The notes: a model not told the origin generated them from the letters alone. Shown: positions 25,348 through 35,976, counted from the stretch's first letter. The stretch: 64,000 nt of DNA from Clostridiaceae bacterium (GCA_910575585.1 CAJTGF010000007.1:1-64000), one strand, 5' to 3'. A program made the numbers and translations.

Positions 25348-26664
25348 TTATTCGTTTTCTTGCGCAGAAACCTGGTCCATCAGTTTATCGTTGATCTTAA
25401 CAAAAGGCAGGTATAAAAGCACGCCTACGGCTATGATGACAATCTGGACGATGACAGCCCGGAAATCGCCGCTGGTAGCCAGATAGCCGCTTAAAAGCGG
25501 TGGAGTCGTCCAGGGAATGTACACAACGCACTCATTGATAAAATTCAGCGCGGTAGCCGCATAGCCGATGATGATGCCGATAGCCGGAAGCAGCACAAAA
25601 GGAATGATCATGGTGATATTATACACAATGGAGTATCCGAAAATGATCGGCTCATTGATGTTAAAACATCCCGGCGCCACAGACAGCTTGCAGATGGTCT
25701 TGGTGGCTTTGTTGCGGCCAAACAGCAGCGTGGCGATGATCAGGGCGATGGTGGAACCGGAACCGCCCATCATGCCGAAGGTGGGTACAAATGCAGCGTT
25801 GATAATGTCCGGGATCGGTTCCCCTGCGGCATAGGCTGCCATGCACTGGGTCATGTTGACCATCAGAAGGGGCTCTAACAGGGAGCCGTTAAGGACGGTC
25901 TGGTGAATACCGAACAGCCATAAAAGGTTGCCCAGAGAGTAGATGAGCACGCAGCCAAACAGCCCGGTGGTAACGCCCCGAAGCGGTTCCTGGATCATAA
26001 CCGTGATAATGGAGATCAAATCCGTGTGGAACACATTGTAGAGGACTGCGGAAATGACTGCAAAAAGGGCCATAACGATAATAAACGGTATCAATACGGA
26101 GAAAGATTTTCCCACAGCCGGCGGAATGCTGTCGCCCATATTGATCTGTAATTTCTTGATGTTGGATATGTAGATAAATAATTCCGTTGCCGCCAGGCCG
26201 ATGATAATGCCTGCAAACATGGCCTGTGTGCCGATATTGTTAAAAGACAGCACGCCGGAAACCACTACGCCGTCAGCAGCTCCGTCGGGAACCACGGTAA
26301 TAGAGCCGGGCATCATGATGATCAAAGTCGCCAGCGATACCAGGGACGCGGCAATAGGATTGTCATACCCTCTGTTTCTGGACAGGCAGTACCCGATTAC
26401 TGTGGCGATCAGCAGGGAACTGATATTTAATGTTGCATTTACCAGAAGATTGCCCCAATACTGGGCGCTGGCCAGGGAAGGACCGCTTAAAAACCACTGG
26501 AAAATGGTATTGTTGAATAAAACTGCCACGCCTGCCAGGATATAGAGAGGCATGATCGTCGCGAATGCGTCCCGGAGGGAGCTTAGATGGATCTGACTCC
26601 CCAGCTTTGCCGCAAACTCAGTAAATTTATCTACAAATTTCGAATTCTGTAATGAAGCTCCCAT
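25348..26664 (-). CDS. PTS EIIC permease, cellobiose/lactose type
   Basis: A 438-residue membrane permease (about 10 membrane segments) of the phosphotransferase system, CelB/GmuC type. It takes up beta-linked disaccharides and phosphorylates them. The IIC signature NEPIIFG appears about two-thirds along, with MMGGSGSTIAL before it. I chose the ATG at 26664 (MGASLQ), with its AGGAGG site inside the end of the GH1 gene, rather than the longer frame from 26691. One base separates it from the GH1 stop. No EIIA or EIIB gene is in the cluster, so these must be supplied from elsewhere. Confidence 0.9.
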   Translation of the reverse strand: MGASLQNSKFVDKFTEFAAKLGSQIHLSSLRDAFATIMPLYILAGVAVLFNNTIFQWFLSGPSLASAQYWGNLLVNATLNISSLLIATVIGYCLSRNRGYDNPIAASLVSLATLIIMMPGSITVVPDGAADGVVVSGVLSFNNIGTQAMFAGIIIGLAATELFIYISNIKKLQINMGDSIPPAVGKSFSVLIPFIIVMALFAVISAVLYNVFHTDLISIITVMIQEPLRGVTTGLFGCVLIYSLGNLLWLFGIHQTVLNGSLLEPLLMVNMTQCMAAYAAGEPIPDIINAAFVPTFGMMGGSGSTIALIIATLLFGRNKATKTICKLSVAPGCFNINEPIIFGYSIVYNITMIIPFVLLPAIGIIIGYAATALNFINECVVYIPWTTPPLLSGYLATSGDFRAVIVQIVIIAVGVLLYLPFVKINDKLMDQVSAQENE

Positions 26665-26665
26665 A

Positions 26666-28066
26666 CTAATCCTCCCTGTCTCTCTGCTCAATAAGATTCT
26701 TGATCCAATGGGCAGATTTTTTTAATCTTCTCTCATAGTTGTTCATTAGATCCACTTCAATAAAACCGTACCTGTTTTTAAATGCATTACTCCAGGACCA
26801 GTTGTCGATCACTGCCCAATAGTGGTAGCCAACACAGTTGGCGCCCTCTTCAATGGCTTTCATAACCCATTCCAGGTGGTCGCGTACAAACTCAATGCGG
26901 TAGTCGTCCTGGATTTCGCCCTCCTCATTGCGGAAACGGTCCTCATGTTCCACGCCCATGCCGTTTTCCGAGATAAAGAACTTCATGTCCGGATATTCCT
27001 GCTTCATCTTCATGCCGAAGTCATAAATTCCCTTGGGGTAAATCTCCCATCCCCGATAAATATTCATCTTTCTCTCCGGCCAGATATAGGGATCCGCAAA
27101 TCTGGGGTAACCGTTTTCGTTGGTTTTCTCCCTGGGAGCCTGCACTCTGGTGGGCTGGTAGTAGTTGAATCCCAGCCAGTCTACGCGGCCGCACTTTAAG
27201 ATCTCCTTGTCACCGGGCCGCATCTCCGGAAGGGCATCATATTCTTCCAGGGTATCGAAGATATCCTGGGGCAGGGTTCCGGAAGTACAAAGATCAAGCC
27301 ACCAGCGGTTGTGGATGCCGTCGGTCATGCGCAGAGCTTCCAGGTCTTCGGGAGTAGGATCCTCTTTCGTGTAAGGAGGCGCAAATGCATTGATCAGACC
27401 GATCTGGGCATCCTCCATAAGATATCCTTCTTCTTTGGCCTTGTGGAACTCGCGGACTGCCAGGCTGTGGGCCAGGGCGATGTGGTACTGAACCTGAAGG
27501 CCCCGCTTCTCATCTTTGATAAATGGATACCAGTTCCCGTCCCGGTATTCCTGATCCGGTTCCACAATAGGCTCGTTAAATGTGAACCAGTAGCGGATCT
27601 CCTTGCCAAACTCGCGGAATGCGGTTCTGGCATAGACAGCGTACGCTTCCACCACTTCCCGGTTCTCCCAGCCCCCTCTGGCGAACAGATAAGCAGGCAT
27701 GTCAAAATGATACAGGTTCATAAACAGTTCAATCTCATTCTCCCTGGCACAGGCACACACTTTATGGTAAAATGCGGCGCCCTCCGGGTTCAGCTTCTGG
27801 TTCTGGTCCATAAGCCTGGTCCACTGGATGGAGGTGCGGAAAGAGTCTAAGCGGAGGCTTTTTAACAGCTTGATGTCCTCCTCATACTTCTCGTAAAAGT
27901 TATTGCCCACATAGCTGCCTACCTTGTTGTAAAAATCGGAGATTGACAGATCGGACCAGGTGTCCCAGAAACTCTCCAGACGGTGATCTTTCTTGTAAGC
28001 CCCCTCGGTCTGCGGGCCGGACATGGCTGCTCCCATGAAGAACCCCTTTGGAATTGATAGCTGCAT
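26666..28066 (-). CDS. GH1 6-phospho-beta-glucosidase
   Basis: A 466-residue cytoplasmic glycoside hydrolase of family 1. The acid/base is in TFNEP and the nucleophile in FISENGMG. With a PTS EIIC encoded next, the substrate is probably a phosphorylated beta-disaccharide such as cellobiose-6-phosphate, or a manno/gluco mixture as for B. subtilis GmuD. The gene starts after GAAAGGAGAAG and is the first gene of the cluster's main operon; a promoter with an inverted repeat downstream of the -10 lies just before it. Confidence 0.92.
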   Translation of the reverse strand: MQLSIPKGFFMGAAMSGPQTEGAYKKDHRLESFWDTWSDLSISDFYNKVGSYVGNNFYEKYEEDIKLLKSLRLDSFRTSIQWTRLMDQNQKLNPEGAAFYHKVCACARENEIELFMNLYHFDMPAYLFARGGWENREVVEAYAVYARTAFREFGKEIRYWFTFNEPIVEPDQEYRDGNWYPFIKDEKRGLQVQYHIALAHSLAVREFHKAKEEGYLMEDAQIGLINAFAPPYTKEDPTPEDLEALRMTDGIHNRWWLDLCTSGTLPQDIFDTLEEYDALPEMRPGDKEILKCGRVDWLGFNYYQPTRVQAPREKTNENGYPRFADPYIWPERKMNIYRGWEIYPKGIYDFGMKMKQEYPDMKFFISENGMGVEHEDRFRNEEGEIQDDYRIEFVRDHLEWVMKAIEEGANCVGYHYWAVIDNWSWSNAFKNRYGFIEVDLMNNYERRLKKSAHWIKNLIEQRDRED

Positions 28067-28113
28067 ACGCTTCTCCTTTCAGAATTTAGCCATATTTATT
28101 ATGACTTTTAATT

Positions 28114-28162
28114 AATATGTTATATCATATTTTTATAATATCATAATTTTATAAAAATGCAA
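28114..28162 (-). promoter_or_regulatory. Promoter and possible operator of the GH1-EIIC operon
   Basis: On the minus strand TTGCAT (28157-28162) and TATTAT (28135-28140) are 16 bases apart. Just downstream of the -10, AATATG (28114-28119) and CATATT (28126-28131) form an inverted repeat that could bind the neighbouring GntR/UTRA regulator. The area is very AT-rich, so the operator call is tentative. Confidence 0.45.
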
Positions 28163-28234
28163 GAGGTTTTTTACAAGTTTTTAATTTTTTGGAAAATTCC
28201 TATTGATCACATGAGAAAAAGAGCTGGAAAAGGC

Positions 28235-28278
28235 AAAAAAATACTGCCGATTTTCAGCAAAAGCTGTCTTTCGGCAGT
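28235..28278 (-). terminator. Terminator of the GntR/UTRA gene
   Basis: ACTGCCGA (28243-28250) pairs with TCGGCAGT (28271-28278) around an inner CAGC/GCTG stem; on the minus strand seven T follow. Confidence 0.85.
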
Positions 28279-28303
28279 ATGGAAGTCCGAATATGGTGTG
28301 TGA

Positions 28304-29023
28304 TCATTGAATGCTGACTGTGCGGAGTTCAAAACAGTCCGCGCGATGTCTGGATTTTGAATACTCAAAAATCCGCCCGTCTCCAAGGTAGGCAACCTGT
28401 TCCACCTCCAGGACAGGAAGAGGAGCGTCGCCGATTTCCAGCCACACCCGTTCCTGGTCCGTGGGCATGGAAGCGCGGGCGATGCGGTGGGCGCTTTGGA
28501 CTTTCAGCTTCAGGACGTTCTCGATATAGGAATAGATGGAGCCTTCAAGGACCTTGTCTGTGATTCCGGTGATAATGTCCGCAGGCATATAGGTGTACTC
28601 TGTTGTGTAAGGGATTCCGTCCACCTTTCTGGTACGGCAGATATAACAGACAAAGGAGCCTTCGGGAATCTGCAGCTGTTCAGCCACCGGGGCAGAAGCC
28701 TTTAAGGGCTGAAATTCGTGGATTACGGAAGTGATGTGATGGCCCGGATGGTCCTTGGCAAAGCCGCCGAACTGTTGAGAGCGGGCAAAGCCCTCGTGGT
28801 TGACGGAACCGCCGGATATCGCTTTGACAAAGGTGCCGGATCCCCGGCGTTTGGTGATAAGTCCATTGTGTACCAGGTGTTCCATAGCTTCCCGGATGGT
28901 GATGCGGCTGGCATCATACTGTTTGCACAGTTCATGTTCCTGGGGGAGCTTTTCGTCCGGCTTGTAAAAGCCGGAGAGGATTTTTGACTGGATGTCCTGG
29001 GCTATGATTTCATATTTATACAT
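28304..29023 (-). CDS. GntR-family regulator, HutC/UTRA subfamily
   Basis: A 239-residue regulator with an N-terminal winged helix-turn-helix (about 1-70, ELCKQYDASRITIREAMEHL) and a C-terminal UTRA ligand domain, similar to B. subtilis GmuR, which senses phosphorylated sugars. I chose the ATG at 29023 (MYKYEIIAQDIQ), with GGAGAG upstream; the open frame runs on to 29236 only because it crosses the tRNA-Gly gene. It is encoded next to the GH1-EIIC operon, which it probably represses. A broken relative lies at 29278-29427. Confidence 0.9.
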   Translation of the reverse strand: MYKYEIIAQDIQSKILSGFYKPDEKLPQEHELCKQYDASRITIREAMEHLVHNGLITKRRGSGTFVKAISGGSVNHEGFARSQQFGGFAKDHPGHHITSVIHEFQPLKASAPVAEQLQIPEGSFVCYICRTRKVDGIPYTTEYTYMPADIITGITDKVLEGSIYSYIENVLKLKVQSAHRIARASMPTDQERVWLEIGDAPLPVLEVEQVAYLGDGRIFEYSKSRHRADCFELRTVSIQ

Positions 29024-29112
29024 AATAGTATGCGCTCTCCTGATAATAATGTGGTACTTACATGAAAAGAACCGGGAAACCACAAGACTGCGGTCTACCG
29101 GCAAAAAATAGA

Positions 29113-29184
29113 AGCGCGAGACGGGATTCGAACCCGCGACCCTCGCCTTGGCAAGGCGATACTCCACCACTGAGCCACTCGCGC
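29113..29184 (-). tRNA. tRNA-Gly (GCC)
   Basis: 72 bases on the minus strand. Acceptor GCGCGAG pairs with CTCGCGC; the anticodon loop TTGCCAA gives GCC; discriminator T, CCA not encoded. It lies between an intact and a broken GntR/UTRA gene. Confidence 0.95.
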
Positions 29185-29277
29185 GTAAAAATATGATGTT
29201 GTCGCTGTCTTTCGCTGACAAAACATATTTTATCATATCTTTTTTTTAAAATCAAGGACTAATCGGATATTTTTATT

Positions 29278-29427
29278 TTATCTTAAGGACACCGTCTTAA
29301 ATTCATAGTTATCTCCGATATAATGCTGTTCTGTGTACTCAAAGGGCGTGCCGTTGTCCAGATAGCCCACCTGCTCAATAGACAAGACAGGGTCTGTATT
29401 GGTCAGCTTTAAATAAGATATATCTTT
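29278..29427 (-). pseudogene. C-terminal remnant of a GntR/UTRA regulator
   Basis: The minus strand encodes about 49 residues ending at a TAA (29278-29280): ...DPVLSIEQVGYLDNG, TPFEYTEQHY, NYEFKTVSLR. These align with the end of the intact regulator at 28304 (LPVLEVEQVAYLGDG, IFEYSKSRH, CFELRTVSIQ). Upstream the frame stops at once, so the DNA-binding domain and most of the UTRA domain are missing. A paralogous regulator has been deleted down to its tail. Confidence 0.8.
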
Positions 29428-29505
29428 TTATGAAAGAAAACATATGAGAAACCAGTATGATCTTTACAAAGGGGATTGGGTCAAAACGCAGAAAGCGGTG
29501 AAATA
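29428..29505. other. Sequence between the regulator remnant and the next terminator
   Basis: Contains only a 20-codon plus-strand frame (MRNQYDLYKG..., 29442-29504). It has no identifiable function and may be debris from the same deletion. Confidence 0.25.
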
Positions 29506-29550
29506 AGAAACAGGAAGAGCGTATGGAGAAGGATGGCTCTTCCTGTTTCT
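29506..29550 (-). terminator. Terminator of the histidine phosphatase gene
   Basis: AGAAACAGGAAGAGC (29506-29520) and its perfect complement (29536-29550) form a 15-bp stem 23 bases past the stop of the minus-strand gene. The T-run after it is short. Confidence 0.65.
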
Positions 29551-29572
29551 ACTATAAATAATGCCTCATGTT

Positions 29573-30349
29573 CTAATGCCTCTGGTCTTTATTGCTGTAT
29601 ACTTCGCAGAATCTGGCCGCAAAGGAAGGCGGCTCCTGTCCGGCATACAGGTGGGAGATATCTCCCACCCGCAGAGCGCGGAAGGAGGCAATGCCCTGCT
29701 GACGCTCCTCCGATACGATCTCTGTCACGGAGGTGGGGGCCAGGGCGACGCCGTGCCAGAGGATGAAGGGGGACATATTCCACAGGTGGGATAAAAGGGC
29801 GCATATGATGCCGAAATGGCAGTAGCAGGCTATGGTGGTGGTATTTTCCCTGCGCACCCGGTAGCAGCAGTTATCTCTTTCGTATCCGTATGTCTCTAAA
29901 AGGCTGTCAAATTCCCGGCATACACGGTCGTAGACCGGGGCGGCATCGCCGCATCTGGCCACAAGGGACTGCTTCCACTGGGCCGGATCCATATATTCGG
30001 CGCGCTGGGCCCAGTAGGAAGGCATCAGATCCCAGATAACATTGCGGGCCTCATAGAGGCTGTCCTTTTTGTCTGCGTCAGAGTAAGCCCGGGCCAACTC
30101 CTCTGACAGATTCAAATCTACGGCTGCGGGAAATTCCGTGAGCCAGTTAAGGGTCTTGGCTTCTTTTCCCATGGCTTTCAGGGAATAGGAGGCCGTGTCC
30201 CTGGCTCTTCCCAGGGGGGAGACGTAGCAGTCGTCAATATGCATGCGGGGGGCGGCCTGGGCTAAGAGCGCGGCCTCACGACGTCCTTTTTCGGTCAGTG
30301 TGTCATGGTCGTAGTCAGGGTCTCCGTGACGGATGAGCAGGATCCTCAT
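29573..30349 (-). CDS. Histidine phosphatase family protein
   Basis: A 258-residue protein of the phosphoglycerate mutase-like superfamily. The catalytic RHG is in LIRHGDPDYD at the start, the second Arg in SPLGRARDTA, and a late His in CYCHFGI. These proteins transfer or remove phosphate through a phospho-histidine; the exact substrate is unknown. It has no signal peptide. Transcribed alone on the minus strand, divergent from the ATP synthase operon. Confidence 0.85.
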   Translation of the reverse strand: MRILLIRHGDPDYDHDTLTEKGRREAALLAQAAPRMHIDDCYVSPLGRARDTASYSLKAMGKEAKTLNWLTEFPAAVDLNLSEELARAYSDADKKDSLYEARNVIWDLMPSYWAQRAEYMDPAQWKQSLVARCGDAAPVYDRVCREFDSLLETYGYERDNCCYRVRRENTTTIACYCHFGIICALLSHLWNMSPFILWHGVALAPTSVTEIVSEERQQGIASFRALRVGDISHLYAGQEPPSFAARFCEVYSNKDQRH

Positions 30350-30496
30350 AATTTTATCTCCTTTGATCTTTTGGGCAATGTAACCGCTGCAATCTTATCA
30401 AAAGGCAGGAAAGGTGTCAATAAAAATAATAGATCATCCCGGTTTTTGACGAAGGGATTTAAAATGGAGAAATTGTGACGAAAAACTTACAAAACA

Positions 30497-30525
30497 TGGA
30501 CAAATGAAGAAAGATTGGTTATAAT
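30497..30525 (+). promoter_or_regulatory. Promoter of the ATP synthase operon
   Basis: TGGACA (30497-30502) and TATAAT (30520-30525), spacing 17, 37 bases before atpZ. No terminator is seen until 37903, so it can drive the whole operon. Confidence 0.7.
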
Positions 30526-30562
30526 GTAAAATACATATGTAAAGACGGGAGATGAGATAGGT

Positions 30563-30925
30563 ATGGGATACAAGAAAAGCGTGTTCCAAAGTCTGGCCAT
30601 GGTGACCCAGTTAGGGCTGTGCGTGGTGACGCCTGTTCTGTTTTGCGTCTTTGCGGGTAATTACATCGATTCCAGGTATGGAACGAAGACACTGGTATTT
30701 CTTCTGATCCTTGGCACACTGGGAGGAGGGCGCGGCGCGTATGTCATGGCTAAGCGTCTCATTGACCGGCAGGCTAAGGAGGAGGAAGAGGAGAGGCTGC
30801 GGCTTTTGGAGTCGGCGCTCAAATGTGAGGACCGGTCCGTGACAAAGCCTAAGATGCCAGGCAGGATTCGTTTTGTCAGGGAGGAGACGGATGCCAGGGA
30901 GGGCAGGGAGGAGCTGCATGAGTGA
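30563..30925 (+). CDS. atpZ: AtpZ-like ATP synthase accessory membrane protein
   Basis: A 120-residue protein with two membrane segments (about 10-30 and 42-62) and a charged C-terminal tail. It matches the AtpZ/AtpI type encoded at the head of F-ATPase operons, proposed to help ring assembly or divalent cation supply. TPVLFCVFAGNYID and GTLGGGRGAYVMAKRLI are the recognisable parts. Its end overlaps the next gene by eight bases. Confidence 0.75.
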   Translation: MGYKKSVFQSLAMVTQLGLCVVTPVLFCVFAGNYIDSRYGTKTLVFLLILGTLGGGRGAYVMAKRLIDRQAKEEEEERLRLLESALKCEDRSVTKPKMPGRIRFVREETDAREGREELHE

Positions 30926-31412
30926 TCACTTGAAACACCTTGTTCTGGAGATGTCAGTCGGGATGTTTGCCTATGTGCTAATCTTGGGAGGCTTGGCGGT
31001 TATCTTTCAACATGGCCTGGCAGGCGCAGGGTTCTTATTGGGGCCTGTGCTGGTGGGGCTTTTTCTTGGTTTTGCGGCGGACGTGGCGATGCTTGTCCAT
31101 ATGGCGGTCATCACAGAGCGGGCTGCCGAGAGCCGGGATGAGGGGTATGCCAACAGGATGACCGTGGTACAGTCCGCCATGCGAAGGGTGGTCTTTATCA
31201 TTGCGTTAGTACTCCTGGGAAGCCGTCCGCAGGTTGATGCGGTGGCTATGATCATCGGGGCTTTGGGCCTCAAGGCGGGGGCGCTGCTCCAGCCGGCAGT
31301 ACACAGGACTTTCTTTGGGGGAGCCGAACAAGACCCTTTGGAAAGTACCATTGAGGAAAGGAGGACGGTGTATGGGAATGATGAAAATTCCGATGGTAGT
31401 TCACGAGCCTGA
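30918..31412 (+). CDS. atpI: ATP synthase subunit I-like membrane protein
   Basis: A 164-residue protein with four probable membrane segments, like the AtpI (subunit I) proteins that help insert the c-ring. I chose ATG 30918 (MSDHLKHL), which overlaps the atpZ end, rather than the longer frame from 30873. The last 41 bases overlap the start of atpB. Sequence conservation in this family is low, so the call rests on position and topology. Confidence 0.7.
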   Translation: MSDHLKHLVLEMSVGMFAYVLILGGLAVIFQHGLAGAGFLLGPVLVGLFLGFAADVAMLVHMAVITERAAESRDEGYANRMTVVQSAMRRVVFIIALVLLGSRPQVDAVAMIIGALGLKAGALLQPAVHRTFFGGAEQDPLESTIEERRTVYGNDENSDGSSRA

Positions 31413-32091
31413 CTTCATGATTCATGGCGTATTAAAATATGAGGCATTTGGGCAGGAACTGTGGATTACGGACACTACTGTGGGGGCATGGATTATCACG
31501 GCTGTGCTGCTTCTGATCGGTTTTATTGCCAACAGAAAGATCAAGGCGGCTACTGACAGCAGTATTCCCGGGGCGTTTCAGAATGCTCTGGAGATGGGCA
31601 TGGAAGCCTTGGAGAATATGGCTCAGGGGATTTTGGCCGGTAACGCCAGAAAGTTTGTCAATTACATCGGAACCATTTTTTTGTTCATTCTGTTCTGCAA
31701 CCTGAGCGGCCTGTTTGGCCTTAGGGCTCCGACAGCAGATTTTGGTGTTACCTTTTTACTTGGTATGTTCACATTCTTTATCGTAAATTATCAGGGATTG
31801 AAAAACCGGGGAGTCGGGCATTTTACCAGCCTGTTCCAGCCGATTCCGATCTTGTTTCCGATCAACCTGATCGGTGAAGTGGCAAACCCCATATCCATTT
31901 CCCTGCGTTTGTTTGCGAATCTGCTTTCAGGCGTGATTATTATGGGACTTTGGTACGGCATGATGCCATGGTTTGTTAAGATCGGTATTCCGGCGGCGCT
32001 TCATGTGTACTGCGATCTATTCTCCGGATGTATACAGACCTATGTGTTCTGTATGCTGACCATGGTTTACATTAACGATAAGATGGAGTAA
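31372..32091 (+). CDS. atpB: ATP synthase F0 subunit a
   Basis: Stator subunit that forms the ion half-channels beside the c-ring. A 239-residue protein with five or six membrane helices; the essential arginine is in SISLRLFANLLSG. I chose ATG 31372, after AAAGGAGGACG, over the longer frame from 31315. Followed by a hairpin and atpE. Confidence 0.93.
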   Translation: MGMMKIPMVVHEPDFMIHGVLKYEAFGQELWITDTTVGAWIITAVLLLIGFIANRKIKAATDSSIPGAFQNALEMGMEALENMAQGILAGNARKFVNYIGTIFLFILFCNLSGLFGLRAPTADFGVTFLLGMFTFFIVNYQGLKNRGVGHFTSLFQPIPILFPINLIGEVANPISISLRLFANLLSGVIIMGLWYGMMPWFVKIGIPAALHVYCDLFSGCIQTYVFCMLTMVYINDKME

Positions 32092-32098
32092 GCAGTTA

Positions 32099-32114
32099 CC
32101 GCCTGAAAGGGCGG
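32099..32114 (+). other. Small hairpin before atpE
   Basis: CCGCC-TGAAAG-GGCGG. The same loop with a different, still complementary stem occurs before atpD (36017-36032). No T-run follows. It may protect the atpE message end or control its level. Confidence 0.5.
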
Positions 32115-32143
32115 AAAGAATAAAAATAAGATTTTTATTTTAG

Positions 32144-32410
<267 letters not shown>

Positions 32411-32442
32411 TTTGGGAGAGGAGCAGAAAGGAGGCTTAAGAG

Positions 32443-32964
32443 TTGGGATTAGATCGTTTGATAGGATTTGACGCGCAGCTGCTTTCCGAAGCATTCTGGA
32501 CAGCGATCAATATCTTTATTCTGTTTGCCGGGCTGTCTTACCTTCTGTTTAATCCGGTGCGGGAAGTGCTGGAAAAGAGAAGGCAGAAGATCGCCGGGGA
32601 ACTGGCGGAGGCGGCAGATGATAAAAAGAACGCTGCAGCCTTGAAAGCCGAGTATGAGGCAAAGCTTAAGGATGTTTCCAGGGAGGCGGACGCCATTTTG
32701 GAGGATGCCAGAAGAAAAGCCAAGGCCAGAGAGACGGAGATCGTGGATGAGGCCAAGGCAGAGGCTGCCAGGATCATCGAGCGGGCAGGCCGCGAGGTGG
32801 AACTGGAGAAGAAGAAAGCCCTTGATGATATGAAGCAGGAGATCATTTCCATCGCTTCCCTTATGGCAGGCAAGGTGGTGGCTGCTTCCATTGACACCAC
32901 GATCCAGGACACGCTGATTGACGAGACGCTGAAGGAGATGGGTGAGAGCACATGGCAAAGCTAG
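32443..32964 (+). CDS. atpF: ATP synthase F0 subunit b
   Basis: Peripheral stalk subunit, 173 residues: one membrane helix (about 17-36) and a long charged coiled coil that reaches F1. The start is a TTG at 32443, seven bases after AAGGAGGC; no ATG is suitably placed. The end overlaps atpH by 13 bases. Confidence 0.92.
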   Translation: MGLDRLIGFDAQLLSEAFWTAINIFILFAGLSYLLFNPVREVLEKRRQKIAGELAEAADDKKNAAALKAEYEAKLKDVSREADAILEDARRKAKARETEIVDEAKAEAARIIERAGREVELEKKKALDDMKQEIISIASLMAGKVVAASIDTTIQDTLIDETLKEMGESTWQS

Positions 32965-33500
32965 TATCAAAGGTATACGGCGATGCGCTGATGCAGGCGG
33001 CCAGGGACAAGAGTAAGCTGGATGAGGTCTTTGAGGAGTCTATGGAGCTTTACAGGATCTTTAAAGAGCAGCAGGATTTGATTCATCTTCTGGATCACCC
33101 GCAGGTGGTGAAGGAGGAGAAGATCCAGATCATCCGCAATGTCTTTCAGAGCAGGCTTTCCGATGAGATGATGGGCTTTCTGACGGCGATCGTTGACAAG
33201 GGACGGCAGAATGAGATCCTTTCCATCCTGGACTATTTTATCGCCCAGGTGAAAGAGGAGAAGGGAATCGGGACCGCCCGGGTGACTTCCGCGGTGGAGA
33301 TGACAAGCGCTCAGAAGGAGCAGGTAAAGAAAAGGCTTCTGGCCACAACCCGGTATGTGGAGTTTGATATGGATTATTCCGTGGACCCCTCTCTTATCGG
33401 AGGCATGGTTATCCGCATCGGTGACAGAGTCGTTGACAGCAGCATTAAGACCCGGCTGTATGAATTGAAGAAGCAGCTTCTTAATGTGCAGCTGGCCTAA
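32952..33500 (+). CDS. atpH: ATP synthase F1 subunit delta
   Basis: Joins the b stalk to the top of F1. 182 residues, with the helical N-terminal domain (MAKLVSKVYGDALMQAA) and the conserved C-terminal GGMVIRIGDRVVDSSIKTRL. It starts inside atpF. A hairpin lies in the 99-base gap before atpA. Confidence 0.93.
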   Translation: MAKLVSKVYGDALMQAARDKSKLDEVFEESMELYRIFKEQQDLIHLLDHPQVVKEEKIQIIRNVFQSRLSDEMMGFLTAIVDKGRQNEILSILDYFIAQVKEEKGIGTARVTSAVEMTSAQKEQVKKRLLATTRYVEFDMDYSVDPSLIGGMVIRIGDRVVDSSIKTRLYELKKQLLNVQLA

Positions 33501-33517
33501 GCGCCAGCATATTCGTT

Positions 33518-33542
33518 ATGGAAAGTGTAAGCGGCTTTCCAT
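33518..33542 (+). other. Hairpin between atpH and atpA
   Basis: ATGGAAAG (33518-33525) pairs with CTTTCCAT (33535-33542) around a nine-base loop. No T-run, so it is not a typical terminator; it could be a processing or stability element. Confidence 0.45.
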
Positions 33543-33575
33543 GATCAGATTCGGGGCTTTGGCCCTCAGCTATAA

Positions 33576-35102
<1,527 letters not shown>

Positions 35103-35121
35103 GGAAAGCAGGTGAAAGATC

Positions 35122-35976
35122 ATGGCATCCATGAGAGATATTAAACGGAGAAGAGACAGTATCCAAAGCACTGAGCAGATCACAAAGGCCATGAAACTGG
35201 TATCCACGGTAAAGCTGCAGAAATCCAAAAGCAAGGCGGAAGCATCCAAACCCTATTTTAATCTGATGTATCAGACCATCAGCTCCATCTTAAGAAAGTC
35301 GGAGAACCTGGACCACAAATATCTGCGTCCCGGCACTTCTCCGAAAAAGGCAGTGGTGGCGATCACCTCCAACCGGGGTCTGGCGGGAGGATACAACAAC
35401 AATATTGTTAAGCTCATAAACGCGGAGCTTCCTGTAGGGGATACCATCGTGTATTCCATCGGAAGGAAGGGGCGGGACGGGCTGCAGAGAAAAGGGTATG
35501 GGATCAAGGCGGATTATTCCGAGGTTATTAACGAGCCTTTATACCAGGATGCCGCGGATCTGACTCTGGAACTGCTGGACAGTTTTGCCAGAGGCGAGAT
35601 TGGCGAGATCTACCTTGCCTACACCTCGTTTAAGAATACGGTGACCCATATCCCGAAGCTGATCAAGCTCCTTCCGGTGGAGATGGAAGCAGGTGAGGAC
35701 AGTGAGGGGAAAGCCCATGCGCTTATGACCTATGAGCCGGAGGAGGAGGAAGTATTGAACTCCATCGTGCCTAAATATATGAGCAGCCTGATCTATGGAG
35801 CGCTTCTTGAGGCTGTGGCCAGTGAGAACGGAGCCCGTATGACGGCGATGGACAATGCCACCAGCAACGCGGAGGAGATGATCGAGGCTTTGAGCCTGCA
35901 GTACAACCGCGCCAGACAGGGGGCCATTACTCAGGAGCTTACGGAGATTGTGGCAGGCGCCAATGCGATCTCTTAA
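35122..35976 (+). CDS. atpG: ATP synthase F1 subunit gamma
   Basis: Central rotor shaft, 284 residues. The N-terminal MASMRDIKRRRDSIQSTEQITKAMKLVST and C-terminal MTAMDNATSNAEEMIEALSLQYNRARQ helices, which form the coiled-coil shaft, are clear. Lies 19 bases after atpA. Confidence 0.96.
   Translation: MASMRDIKRRRDSIQSTEQITKAMKLVSTVKLQKSKSKAEASKPYFNLMYQTISSILRKSENLDHKYLRPGTSPKKAVVAITSNRGLAGGYNNNIVKLINAELPVGDTIVYSIGRKGRDGLQRKGYGIKADYSEVINEPLYQDAADLTLELLDSFARGEIGEIYLAYTSFKNTVTHIPKLIKLLPVEMEAGEDSEGKAHALMTYEPEEEEVLNSIVPKYMSSLIYGALLEAVASENGARMTAMDNATSNAEEMIEALSLQYNRARQGAITQELTEIVAGANAIS

Noticed and set aside
28304-29236. 310-residue version of the GntR/UTRA regulator
   Set aside because: The extra N-terminal residues are translated from the tRNA-Gly gene; the start at 29023 gives the normal family length.
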